Below, in pieces: positions 15,208-22,280 of a stretch of 24,432 nt of DNA (position 1 is the stretch's first letter; each line of letters starts with the position of its first letter). Below the pieces are notes generated by a model. It did no database searches, was not told the DNA's origin, and saw only the letters and a list, made by a program, of their open reading frames with translations. The DNA lies in assembly GCA_003241595.1 (NCBI GenBank), contig QFOU01000016.1:1-24432 (forward strand), written 5' to 3'. The translations under genes and the position numbers were made by a program. This DNA comes from Pseudomonas fluorescens. Its GTDB lineage: Bacteria; Pseudomonadota; Alphaproteobacteria; UBA2136; UBA6156.

Positions 15208-17649
15208 TTACGGATTGGTAGTGGGTATCTCCTGAGGCACTTGTTGTTGCGGAGCGATACCGCTTTCCGAAACCGCAACCTGCAAACCATACTGGGCTGG
15301 AAGGTAATTTGGCTCGATCGAAAGCGAGCGCTGGAACATCCATATGGCATCCTTATACTGGCCTTGCATGTTCCGAATCGTGCCACCAATGCCCCATGTA
15401 TAGTGGCTAAAGTTGGCGTTGCGCTTCAGTTTTTCAAACAGACCTTCGGCTTTACCTACATAACTGTTGTACGTGGTCATATCGCCGTTACGCTTGGCAA
15501 TTTCAGCGCGTTGCAGATACAAACCGGCAAGGTTCACCATGTGGTTGGCACCCCACGGGTCACCGCTCAACGCCCATTCCAGCTTCGTAATACGCTCATC
15601 AAGGCTCATAGGATCGTTGCCCGTATAGTTGGCGTAAACGACACCCAGATGCTCTTGAATACGCTGGTCGTACGGGTACGTCCGGTAAGCATCTTCCAAA
15701 AGCTGACGGGTCGTATCATCGGTCAAGCCGCTATAAATGCGTACCATGCCTGCTTTGAGCAAGATATTGCCTTCACGGAATTTGTAACCATCCCACAAGG
15801 CAATCACCCACGCAGCGGCCAGTACAACAAAGGCTAAGGCAACACCTGCTTTGCCAAGGTGCACGGTACGGCGTGGCCCTACCATCTGGGTCGGGTTGTA
15901 ACGGCTGTGCATGAACAGGATGATGCCCATCAGCATCGCGGCGGCGGCAGGCGCGGTTGGCAATTGCATGGGGAAGTCCATCAGCGCATTGATGCTGATA
16001 CCCAGCAAAGAGATTCCCGCCAACAAACCGCAGAGCTGGTTATCGGATGCAGATTCGGTCTCATTCTGTACAGCGCGCGCGTTGCGCAGGGCGCCAAACA
16101 GCATGGCGGCAACAAACAGCACCATGGCGGCAACAAGGCTCACGTGCCATGCCCATGGCAGGGCCAGCATATTCCGCTGTTCAAGGAATATGGTCAGCGC
16201 ACATACGGCACTCATCATGCCCGCGCCGATCAGATAACCCCCAACCGCACCACCGCGACGCCCGGCCAAACGCAGGGCCATTGTAATCGCAGAGACAAAG
16301 AATCCGACGTACAGAAGGCCACCCAAAACGCCGGTCTCGGTAAAGGCCTGCATCATATCCGTGTGCGTACGCTGCGGACGCGCCATCACATTGTAGCTGT
16401 TCCAGGGCGTCACTACGATGGCATCATAATACGGCGGGTAAATGGTATAGAAGTTCCCAAGCCCAACACCGTTGAACCAATAATCCTTGGTGATGACAGT
16501 GCTGTTCAGATTATAGGCGAGACGGCCGCCGATCTCATTCCAACTACTTTCAGCAAGGGCCTGCACCTGCTGGGTAGGCGTGCGATCGATCGCATAACTA
16601 CCTTCCACCGGAGAGACCGCACCACCCCATTTCACAACCATGAAGATGGGGATCAACAGCCAGAAGATATGGCTCTTATCCAAGTGCTTCAGCATTGCCT
16701 TGCGCCATGCGGGCACAATAATAACCAATGCGGCAAACGTCAGTAGCGCGGCGAAAATAGCAACCCAGCTCGCCCGTGCGCGGCTGTAAATCAAAAAGAC
16801 CGAACCTAAGCCTAACAATACGCTGGCAACGGCCTGGGCCGGCCACTTTTTAGCGGTGAGCAGCAGGTAGAATACAACGGGCAGCATCATGGCGGTCCAG
16901 CTGCCGGCAAGGTTCTTGTTGGCAAACGTACTTCCTGGCACAGCGCTCTGCAGGAAGAAGCTGGCCGAGAAGCCTGCGATACCAAGGTTGCGGTTATCCC
17001 AACCCTTAAGGTCGGCCAAGAAGGCACCTAATGGATCAAGTACCCAGACCACAAGGGGCTTTAGCCAGAACAACAGCCAACTGTCATCAAGAATTTGATG
17101 CAGCTCAAGGTCGCGGATCTCATGGAACTGCCAGATGCCAATCATGCTGGTGATAGCCAGCGGCAATACCATGGCCCACAACAGGCGACGACAAAACGCA
17201 GGGGTGGCCACGGCATATACGGCGGTCATCAAGATCATCTGTGCATAAAGGGCTTTAACGAGAATGATCCCGCGAGACGGGTTGATGGCATCGATCATGC
17301 TCACCACAACCCAAATGGCTAATCCGGCGGCAAACCAGAAGGTCACTGGCCCCCGTAGGTTCAGGTTTGTCTTACCTTTGACGACTGCATTTGCCAGTAA
17401 TAGCAAGCCGCACAAGCCAGCAAAGAATTCAGTGGCAAACCAGCGGATATCTCCACTTACTTCCGGTACGGCAAGATCATAATAAAGGGGGAGGGTGGCC
17501 GCAAAGAACAGCAGGATGCCGCGCACCAGTCCGTCAACACCATTCCATTTCCACCATGTAAGGGCGGTGGTTTCACTAACCTCGGCCGTGGCCTTGGTGG
17601 TTTGGGGGGGCATGCGTTTGCGCGCAGCTTTTTGTTGTGCGGTTGTCAT
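15208..17649 (-). CDS. O-antigen ligase/polymerase (Wzy_C-type) membrane protein with C-terminal TPR-like region
   Basis: Large inner-membrane protein (813 residues from the ATG at 17649). About ten or more hydrophobic helices alternate with loops up to about residue 620. The Wzy_C signature appears as STFANKNLAGSW and, after a long periplasmic loop, RTHTDMMQAFTETGVLGG with its conserved His; NALMDFPMQLPTAPAAAA is another block typical of this superfamily. The last about 180 residues are soluble and helical with TPR-like spacing (for example YKDAIWMFQRSLSIEPNYLP), probably periplasmic or protein-binding. Such enzymes polymerise surface glycans or transfer them to lipid A core or proteins; the substrate is unknown. 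The frame opens 12 codons earlier at a TTG, which coincides with the predicted -35, so the ATG is preferred. Confidence 0.85.
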   Translation of the reverse strand: MTTAQQKAARKRMPPQTTKATAEVSETTALTWWKWNGVDGLVRGILLFFAATLPLYYDLAVPEVSGDIRWFATEFFAGLCGLLLLANAVVKGKTNLNLRGPVTFWFAAGLAIWVVVSMIDAINPSRGIILVKALYAQMILMTAVYAVATPAFCRRLLWAMVLPLAITSMIGIWQFHEIRDLELHQILDDSWLLFWLKPLVVWVLDPLGAFLADLKGWDNRNLGIAGFSASFFLQSAVPGSTFANKNLAGSWTAMMLPVVFYLLLTAKKWPAQAVASVLLGLGSVFLIYSRARASWVAIFAALLTFAALVIIVPAWRKAMLKHLDKSHIFWLLIPIFMVVKWGGAVSPVEGSYAIDRTPTQQVQALAESSWNEIGGRLAYNLNSTVITKDYWFNGVGLGNFYTIYPPYYDAIVVTPWNSYNVMARPQRTHTDMMQAFTETGVLGGLLYVGFFVSAITMALRLAGRRGGAVGGYLIGAGMMSAVCALTIFLEQRNMLALPWAWHVSLVAAMVLFVAAMLFGALRNARAVQNETESASDNQLCGLLAGISLLGISINALMDFPMQLPTAPAAAAMLMGIILFMHSRYNPTQMVGPRRTVHLGKAGVALAFVVLAAAWVIALWDGYKFREGNILLKAGMVRIYSGLTDDTTRQLLEDAYRTYPYDQRIQEHLGVVYANYTGNDPMSLDERITKLEWALSGDPWGANHMVNLAGLYLQRAEIAKRNGDMTTYNSYVGKAEGLFEKLKRNANFSHYTWGIGGTIRNMQGQYKDAIWMFQRSLSIEPNYLPAQYGLQVAVSESGIAPQQQVPQEIPTTNP

Positions 17650-17656
17650 GGCAAAT

Positions 17657-17685
17657 ACCCTAAGCATCTGGAGGTGCGGCAACAA
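17657..17685 (-). promoter_or_regulatory. Candidate promoter of the O-antigen-ligase-type gene
   Basis: On the minus strand TTGTTG (17685-17680), 17-nt spacer, TAGGGT (17662-17657), 7 nt before the ATG at 17649. No SD is present in that interval, consistent with a very short or absent leader. Confidence 0.4.
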
Positions 17686-17762
17686 CCCCGCGTAAGAGCC
17701 TTTTGCCTATGGGTATGGCACCGTCGTGGAAAATTCGTGTGGGAACACCCGCCGCAATGTAC

Positions 17763-17768
17763 TAAACT
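17763..17768 (+). promoter_or_regulatory. Candidate -10 of the small exported protein gene
   Basis: TAAACT ends exactly 6 nt before the ATG at 17775, within CTAAACTCCCCGCATG, nearly the same sequence as before rseP (CTAAACTCCGCCCATG). No SD is present and the -35 is not recognisable. Confidence 0.35.
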
Positions 17769-17774
17769 CCCCGC

Positions 17775-18137
17775 ATGAATCCTAAGTCCATAGCCATTGC
17801 CGTTGCTATTGCCCTCGCGGGTCAGGTGGCATCGACCTCTGCATCGGGCTTCGAGTCCTATAACGAACCTCTGACGAATACCGAATCGGCATTCAGCGGA
17901 GCGATGTTCACGAACAATACCGAGATTCTTACCCCGCGCGGTATTATCGACACGCCTCCACCGGTATTCAAACTGATTCAGGCACTCCCCGAACCTACCT
18001 TTAATTCTATCGAAACGAACCTCCCGCCGGAAGCCGAGATCGAACCTGCTGCCGGTGAAGAGGCCTCAATGACATCGGGCTCCGAGTTGCCAAACGCGCC
18101 CGCCAGCCACCAGCCAGACCTCGCGCCAGGGCAGTAG
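17775..18137 (+). CDS. Small predicted exported protein, unknown function
   Basis: A 120-residue protein with a signal peptide (MNPKS, then an Ala/Ile/Val core, cleavage after about STSA). The mature part is Pro/Glu/Thr/Asn-rich and looks mostly disordered (EILTPRGIIDTPPPVFK; ALPEPTFNSIETNLPPEAEI) with no Cys and no recognised domain. The ATG has no SD but follows TAAACT by 6 nt. It is divergent from the O-antigen-ligase-type gene. Its last 72 nt overlap the end of the minus-strand gene at 18066, so one of the two 3' ends may be misassigned. Confidence 0.6.
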   Translation: MNPKSIAIAVAIALAGQVASTSASGFESYNEPLTNTESAFSGAMFTNNTEILTPRGIIDTPPPVFKLIQALPEPTFNSIETNLPPEAEIEPAAGEEASMTSGSELPNAPASHQPDLAPGQ

Positions 18138-18392
18138 CCGGCTTGCTTCTTCCGGCTCTATATATTCCCTGTGGTTATAAAATACACCCGGTCCTTCCTC
18201 ATCAGCCTGAAACATACTGGCGCGTGACAAGCCAGAAACCATGGTCACATCGTCGGTCCACCGGAATGTCCTGAGCAGGTCGCGCAAACTGTCGCGGCTG
18301 GCCTCGCTCAACTGGTGCTCAAGCACTAAAACTAGCCGTCCACGCGGCTGTTCGTAATCGCCTTGACTATAAAAGTCACTCTGAACCTCCAT
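18066..18392 (-). CDS. Small protein of unknown function
   Basis: About 108 residues from the ATG at 18392, chosen because AGGGAG lies 9 nt upstream. An earlier in-frame ATG at 18410 would add six residues (MRERRY) and has GATAAT 5 nt before it, so either start is possible. I see a hydrophobic strand-like block RLVLVLEHQLSEASRDSLRD (about 19-38), an acidic loop and a Trp-containing end (WREVWLVAGGRVWQLG). No family is recognised. It converges on and overlaps the 17775 gene by 72 nt with no terminator between them. Confidence 0.45.
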   Translation of the reverse strand: MEVQSDFYSQGDYEQPRGRLVLVLEHQLSEASRDSLRDLLRTFRWTDDVTMVSGLSRASMFQADEEGPGVFYNHREYIEPEEASRLLPWREVWLVAGGRVWQLGARCH

Positions 18393-18492
18393 ATATCGTC
18401 TCTCCCTCATGTGTAATTATCCGATGAGGATTTGTGACCGAGGTCGTTATATATGTCTTAATAAATATATGAATTTGCAATAAAGATGCATT

Positions 18493-18501
18493 TTATCCAC
18501 A
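18493..18501 (+). other. Consensus DnaA box
   Basis: TTATCCACA matches the E. coli high-affinity DnaA box exactly and lies in a markedly AT-rich 100-nt stretch between divergent genes. It is a single box, so this is not an origin by itself. Confidence 0.4.
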
Positions 18502-18526
18502 AATAATTAGGCAACCCTCTTGCATA

Positions 18527-18586
18527 TGAGAGACACCAGCCCTACTGTGCATCGTATACGATAGACAGTAAACAGGGAGTCTCTCA
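18527..18586 (+). promoter_or_regulatory. Nested inverted repeat in the leader of the DUF1399-like gene
   Basis: Outer arms TGAGAGAC (18527-18534) and GTCTCTCA (18579-18586) enclose TACTGT (18543-18548) and ACAGTA (18565-18570). These enclose the perfect palindrome ATCGTATACGAT (18551-18562). CCCT (18540-18543) can also pair with AGGG (18574-18577), part of the gene's SD. It may be a long RBS-masking RNA hairpin or a DNA operator. Confidence 0.65.
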
Positions 18587-18589
18587 GAT

Positions 18590-19018
18590 ATGATAGCCAC
18601 ACCACAGTTCGACATGACCTTCGAACAACGCCTTGCCAAGGTAAACCTCGACGCCGTGATGAAGCACGTCGCCGAAGATACCGGCCTTCCCGCCGCCGAT
18701 CTGGTTCGCGCTGAAGACCTCTACCGCAAGTTCCTCACCCTGTGCGCAACTTTCCCTGGCACCGCCTTTGTGCCCCCGCGTCTGGTCGACCATGTCTGGC
18801 ACGCCCACATCACCTTCACCCGCCAGTACATGGCCGACTGCCAACTGCTGTTCGGTGAGTACATGCACCACAATCCGGCCGAAGAAGGTGAAGATAAAAC
18901 CCCGATCTTCGAGGCAAACACTATTCCCGCATATCAGTCAGAATTTGGCATCAACCTCATGGCCTACGGCATGGATCCACAGCTGATGATGGCTGCCGAT
19001 TGCGACAAAAGCGCTTAG
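18590..19018 (+). CDS. DUF1399/GRDP-like protein, unknown function
   Basis: A 142-residue soluble protein. The core block FVPPRLVDHVWHAHITFTRQ (60-79) continues as YMADCQLLFGEYMHHNP (80-96). This resembles the signature of the GRDP/DUF1399 family (VD-WH-H, T-Y--DC---G---HH-P); D67, H71, H73, D83, C84, H93 and H94 could bind a metal (inference). The Gly-rich domain that names the plant proteins is absent, so this is a stand-alone domain. The SD (AGGGAG, 18574-18579) lies about 10 nt from the ATG inside the nested inverted repeat, suggesting regulated translation or transcription. A terminator follows. Confidence 0.8.
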   Translation: MIATPQFDMTFEQRLAKVNLDAVMKHVAEDTGLPAADLVRAEDLYRKFLTLCATFPGTAFVPPRLVDHVWHAHITFTRQYMADCQLLFGEYMHHNPAEEGEDKTPIFEANTIPAYQSEFGINLMAYGMDPQLMMAADCDKSA

Positions 19019-19032
19019 TGGGTGCAATATTG

Positions 19033-19058
19033 AAAAGGCCCTGCCAAAGGGCCTTTTT
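19033..19058. terminator. Terminator between the DUF1399-like and HTH-methyltransferase genes
   Basis: AAAAGGCCCT (19033-19042) and AGGGCCTTTT (19048-19057) form a 10-bp stem around GCCAA, then T. It overlaps the stop codon of the minus-strand gene ending at 19057, so it mainly serves the plus strand and may serve both. Confidence 0.85.
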
Positions 19059-20328
19059 ATTTACGGAGTAATACACGTAATGACTGGCCATAAGTAAATT
19101 TCATGGTGGAAGGAATGTAGCTTCCGTCTGTGGATGTAGTTGGCTCTTCCATCACTTGCGCAATCTCTACAACTTCCAGTTTGCAAGATTGTGCAATCGC
19201 TTTAACCGAATCCTGATTCATAAACTGACGTGGCATGGAATAATCTCGCCAGTGTCCATTGGGGAATTGCAATGCCGCGATCCCGCCGGGTTTTAATACT
19301 CGACGTATTTCTTCAAAAGCTTCTTCCATACCTAGTCCGCTATTGGGAATGTAAGGTAAACAATGCAAGCTCATGCGGGCAAAGACCACATCAAATGTAT
19401 CGCCTGCCAGCGGAATTTTTCGCATGTCAGCCATTATGACAGAGTCCTTAGGTAGCTTCTCAGCATCCATCAATTCTTTGCATTTGGCGTATCCAAGTTG
19501 CGAAAGTTCAATACCCTGAGCCGAAATATTGGGCATGTGCTTATGAATATGAGCAAGGTGGCGGCCGTTTCCGCATCCAAGATCGAGCCAATTAAGCTGA
19601 GTTTTTCCGCTCAGCTTCATAACACTCTGAATGAGAGTCTGAAATTCAGCAATTGCGGCGGGGTCAAGAGGTCCGCCAATCCGTTGTTCTAAATAAACCT
19701 TGCCAGCATAGCTTGAATAATAGCCTTTCGCCCCCTCAACTAACAGATTGCACCACGCGCGGAAAAGCTGCATCTCGTCATTGGTGTATTGGTTTGGAGT
19801 TTTAGAATATTCAAGAATATTCATTGCATTGAGTAATATCTCAAGCTGCTCTTCAGTACGTAGATCGGCAAGAAAGTTAAGTGTTTTAAGTATATCGAAT
19901 TTTTGAGGGGAATACTCCCGTTCCCGCATCGTTTCTTCATGCCGAAACGCATTATACAGATATGTAATGGCGCGAGCTCTTTGGCGCGGATTAAAAGGCT
20001 TCTCAAACTCAACAAGCAATTCTTCAAGTGTCTGCGTCACTTGCACCATCAGCTCACTACGGAAAACAGGACGGGCGTCCTTCTTAACGCCCTCCACCAT
20101 ATCGCCTGCGCCGGTCAATAGCCATCCGGCATCTACATTCGCAGCTTTGGCAATGGCAACAAGGCGTTCAGCAGGAAGGTCACTTTCGCCGCTGATATAT
20201 CGGAATAGCTGCGCCTCGCTAATAAGCGTGGCGGTCGCCATGGCGCGCTTGCCTCCCACGCGGTCAACACACTGGGCAAGCCGGTGGGCCAGTTGCGAGG
20301 GGGAGCTATTGTTCTTAATGAGTTGCAT
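19057..20328 (-). CDS. XRE-type HTH protein fused to a SAM-dependent methyltransferase
   Basis: A 423-residue two-domain protein. Residues about 10-75 form an XRE/phage-repressor-like helix-turn-helix (ISEAQLFRYISGESDLPAER then LVAIAKAANVDAGWLLTGAGD). A helical linker of unknown kind spans about 88-235. Residues about 240-390 are a class I Rossmann methyltransferase: motif I LDLGCGNGR (248-256), acidic strand GIELS (272-276), DMRKIPLAGDTFDVVFA (301-317) and RRVLKPGG (342-349), most like small-molecule methyltransferases of the Methyltransf_11 type. A DNA-methylase catalytic motif (NPPY or PC) is not seen. The start is the ATG at 20328, 6 nt after TATAAA; the frame runs 12 codons further up. 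The coding DNA is visibly more AT-rich than its neighbours. Confidence 0.85.
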   Translation of the reverse strand: MQLIKNNSSPSQLAHRLAQCVDRVGGKRAMATATLISEAQLFRYISGESDLPAERLVAIAKAANVDAGWLLTGAGDMVEGVKKDARPVFRSELMVQVTQTLEELLVEFEKPFNPRQRARAITYLYNAFRHEETMREREYSPQKFDILKTLNFLADLRTEEQLEILLNAMNILEYSKTPNQYTNDEMQLFRAWCNLLVEGAKGYYSSYAGKVYLEQRIGGPLDPAAIAEFQTLIQSVMKLSGKTQLNWLDLGCGNGRHLAHIHKHMPNISAQGIELSQLGYAKCKELMDAEKLPKDSVIMADMRKIPLAGDTFDVVFARMSLHCLPYIPNSGLGMEEAFEEIRRVLKPGGIAALQFPNGHWRDYSMPRQFMNQDSVKAIAQSCKLEVVEIAQVMEEPTTSTDGSYIPSTMKFTYGQSLRVLLRK

Positions 20329-20334
20329 CGGTTT

Positions 20335-20340
20335 TTTATA
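20335..20340 (-). promoter_or_regulatory. -10 element of the HTH-methyltransferase gene
   Basis: On the minus strand TATAAA lies exactly 6 nt before the ATG at 20328 (TATAAAAAACCGATG), nearly identical to the dcd arrangement (TATAAAAACCCGATG). The -35 is poor, as for a regulated promoter. Confidence 0.5.
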
Positions 20341-20348
20341 AACGGCAA

Positions 20349-20370
20349 CACAATAAGTATACATTAAGTG
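20349..20370. promoter_or_regulatory. Imperfect palindrome, candidate autoregulatory operator
   Basis: Half-sites CACAATAAGTA and TACATTAAGTG (7 of 11 positions symmetric) are centred on GTATAC (20357-20362). They lie over the -35 region of the HTH-methyltransferase gene, where an XRE repressor would be expected to bind. Confidence 0.4.
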
Positions 20371-20413
20371 CCTGACACCTCAATAAAATGGCTTAAATAC
20401 GCCAAATTATAAT

Positions 20414-20441
20414 AAAAAAAGACCGCGATTGCGGTCTTTTT
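20414..20441 (-). terminator. Terminator after the DUF1223 gene
   Basis: AAAAAGACCGC (20416-20426) and GCGGTCTTTTT (20431-20441) form an 11-bp stem around GATT. On the minus strand a run of seven T follows. It ends the MscS-DUF1223 transcript. Confidence 0.9.
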
Positions 20442-20452
20442 AGGGGAAAGGT

Positions 20453-21136
20453 CTAAAGCTGACCCACAGCCACAACTTTACCCGGCCCCACTTCCTGAAG
20501 AAGCACGAGCATTTTCTCGCCCTTTGGCAAAAGCGCGTGGGGTATGCGTACGGTGCCTGTCTTCATCTGGCCCTCAGCAATTCCACCGACAGTGTTGGCC
20601 TTGCTGCCCTCAATCGGAAGCAGACCAAGTACCCATATCTCGCGGTTGGCACCATACAGTGCGGCAGGGATATCAATTTCAACATCGCCATCGGCGGTTT
20701 TTCGCACGGCCAACGCAGGCTTGGCGGGTAACTGACGTGCCTCATCCAGAGAACTTCCCCAGCTAAAGAGAAGGGGGGGCTTGGCCATGATCTGACCGTC
20801 CAGCACAGGCATGGGGGTAAATACTTCACCGGGGCGGCGGCCCAACGAGGCTGCAACATCGTATTGGCGCTGTGTCAGCTCGGGCAAGCCGAAGGGATCT
20901 TTCTGCTTGGGGCTCCGGTCCCAGTAGTCCACATGAGAAAAGACGACCAGCAGATCAGGGTTCTCGTTGGCAACACTCTTAAGTTTCGATTCCGCCATGG
21001 GGCAGCTCGGACAAAACTTGCTGGTGAACATTTCCACAACGATGGGGGCCTTGGCCGCAGGTGCCGCCGTCTGGGCGTGCAGGGCAGGGGCTGTGGTTGC
21101 AAAGAGGGCAACAAGGCCAAGCAAGGCAGATCGCAT
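20453..21136 (-). CDS. DUF1223 secreted thioredoxin-fold protein
   Basis: A 227-residue exported protein with a signal peptide (MRSALLGLVALFA, cleavage after about ALHA). The mature domain opens with VVEMFTSKFCPSCPMAESKL, the DUF1223 signature with a CxxC (CPSC) in thioredoxin-like position, and continues with FSHVDYWDR, LTQRQYDVAASLG and VFTPMPVLDG. These are conserved in the family, whose function is not established; a periplasmic redox role is inference. The frame opens 14 codons earlier, but the ATG at 21136 gives the proper signal peptide. It begins 4 nt after the MscS-type gene and shares its transcript. Confidence 0.88.
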   Translation of the reverse strand: MRSALLGLVALFATTAPALHAQTAAPAAKAPIVVEMFTSKFCPSCPMAESKLKSVANENPDLLVVFSHVDYWDRSPKQKDPFGLPELTQRQYDVAASLGRRPGEVFTPMPVLDGQIMAKPPLLFSWGSSLDEARQLPAKPALAVRKTADGDVEIDIPAALYGANREIWVLGLLPIEGSKANTVGGIAEGQMKTGTVRIPHALLPKGEKMLVLLQEVGPGKVVAVGQL

Positions 21137-21140
21137 GGAA

Positions 21141-22217
21141 TTACTTCTTCCGTTGGTTTGTGGCCTCAAGCTTATCATCGCTTGCCGGCTTCTCTAAAAC
21201 CTTTCGCGCTTCGCTGCTGCCGGATGCACCATTCTCAACGCGCTTTCCAACAGTTTCAACGGGGGTGGGCTTGGCGGTATCACCTACAACGTGAGTCACG
21301 GCATCCTCGGGCAGAGGCTCATTTTTGTAAGCTAACACAATATTGTGCTTACGCAGGGTTTCCATCATGTCCAGCAGCAGGGTGTCGGTCAGGGCTTTGC
21401 GGTCTTCGGTGCGCACCCATACATCCACGTTGCACATAACGGCGGTCTCTTCAAAACGCTCAACCGAGAAGACAGGCTCGGGGTTGCGCAATATCAGCGG
21501 GTTTGCAACAGCTCTGGCTTTAAGAATATCGAACGCGGCACGCACATCGGTGTCATAACGCAGGCGGAAGGCGAATTTCAGCATGCGCATGCGGTTATAG
21601 GTGTGGTTGCGCAATACGTTCTCCCAAACGATGACATTGGGCACAAACACGCGGATGTGCTCGGGTGTATTGATCTCGGTCGAAAAGATGCCGATGCGCT
21701 TTACGGTGCCGCCAACGGTGTTCGGGGGGTTGGTGTATTCTACCCAGTCGCCTACTTTCATGGGGCGGTGAACCATCATCATCAAGCCGCCGGCAATGCT
21801 GCCGATGGTGTTGCGCAGGGCAAAACCAACCCCCAAACCAATGGCACCCAGCAAGGCGGCCATGGTGGTGCCACTTACACCAATGATGGAAAGTCCGAGC
21901 GGGAAAATGCTGAAGAACAGCATGAAACGCGCTGCCGAAGCTAAAAACGCAGCCAGAGTCTCTTCCATATGGGCGCGGGAGAGCAGGCGGTTCATCTTGC
22001 TCGCCACCCATCCCGAAATGATCCATCCCAGAATGATAATGGCCACACCAAGGCTAAGCTTCATGACAGCATAGGGGAGCTGGTCGAACACACGTTCAAA
22101 TGTGCGATCAATCTGTTTGATTTCCGTGGCGATCGGCAATTTGGCAATTGTATTGCTAATGCTGAGGTCTTGAACATTGACCTTAATGTTTTCAAGAATT
22201 CCTACGGGTTCCGCCAT
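21141..22217 (-). CDS. MscS-family small-conductance mechanosensitive channel
   Basis: Inner-membrane channel that releases solutes on hypo-osmotic shock. The 358 residues contain a soluble N-terminus (1-48), TM1 (about 50-72), TM2 (about 92-112) and the Gly/Ala-rich pore helix in GTTMAALLGAIGLGVGFALR followed by NTIGSIAGGLMMMVHRPMKVGDWVEY. The MscS beta domain follows (about 155-215), then the alpha/beta domain to about 305. A charged, low-complexity tail of about 55 residues ends in NQRKK. The ATG has a good SD (AGGAG, 9-nt spacing). It is the first gene of a two-gene operon with the DUF1223 gene. Confidence 0.92.
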   Translation of the reverse strand: MAEPVGILENIKVNVQDLSISNTIAKLPIATEIKQIDRTFERVFDQLPYAVMKLSLGVAIIILGWIISGWVASKMNRLLSRAHMEETLAAFLASAARFMLFFSIFPLGLSIIGVSGTTMAALLGAIGLGVGFALRNTIGSIAGGLMMMVHRPMKVGDWVEYTNPPNTVGGTVKRIGIFSTEINTPEHIRVFVPNVIVWENVLRNHTYNRMRMLKFAFRLRYDTDVRAAFDILKARAVANPLILRNPEPVFSVERFEETAVMCNVDVWVRTEDRKALTDTLLLDMMETLRKHNIVLAYKNEPLPEDAVTHVVGDTAKPTPVETVGKRVENGASGSSEARKVLEKPASDDKLEATNQRKK

Positions 22218-22280
22218 GGTAAAATGCTCCTGTCTGCCTTTAGGGCTACCCTATGTTTGTGGCCTAAGCGCAACCCCAGA

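Noticed and set aside
18411..18589. Possible replication origin
   Set aside because: Only one DnaA box, no clustered repeats, and no dnaA, hemE, parAB or gidA nearby.
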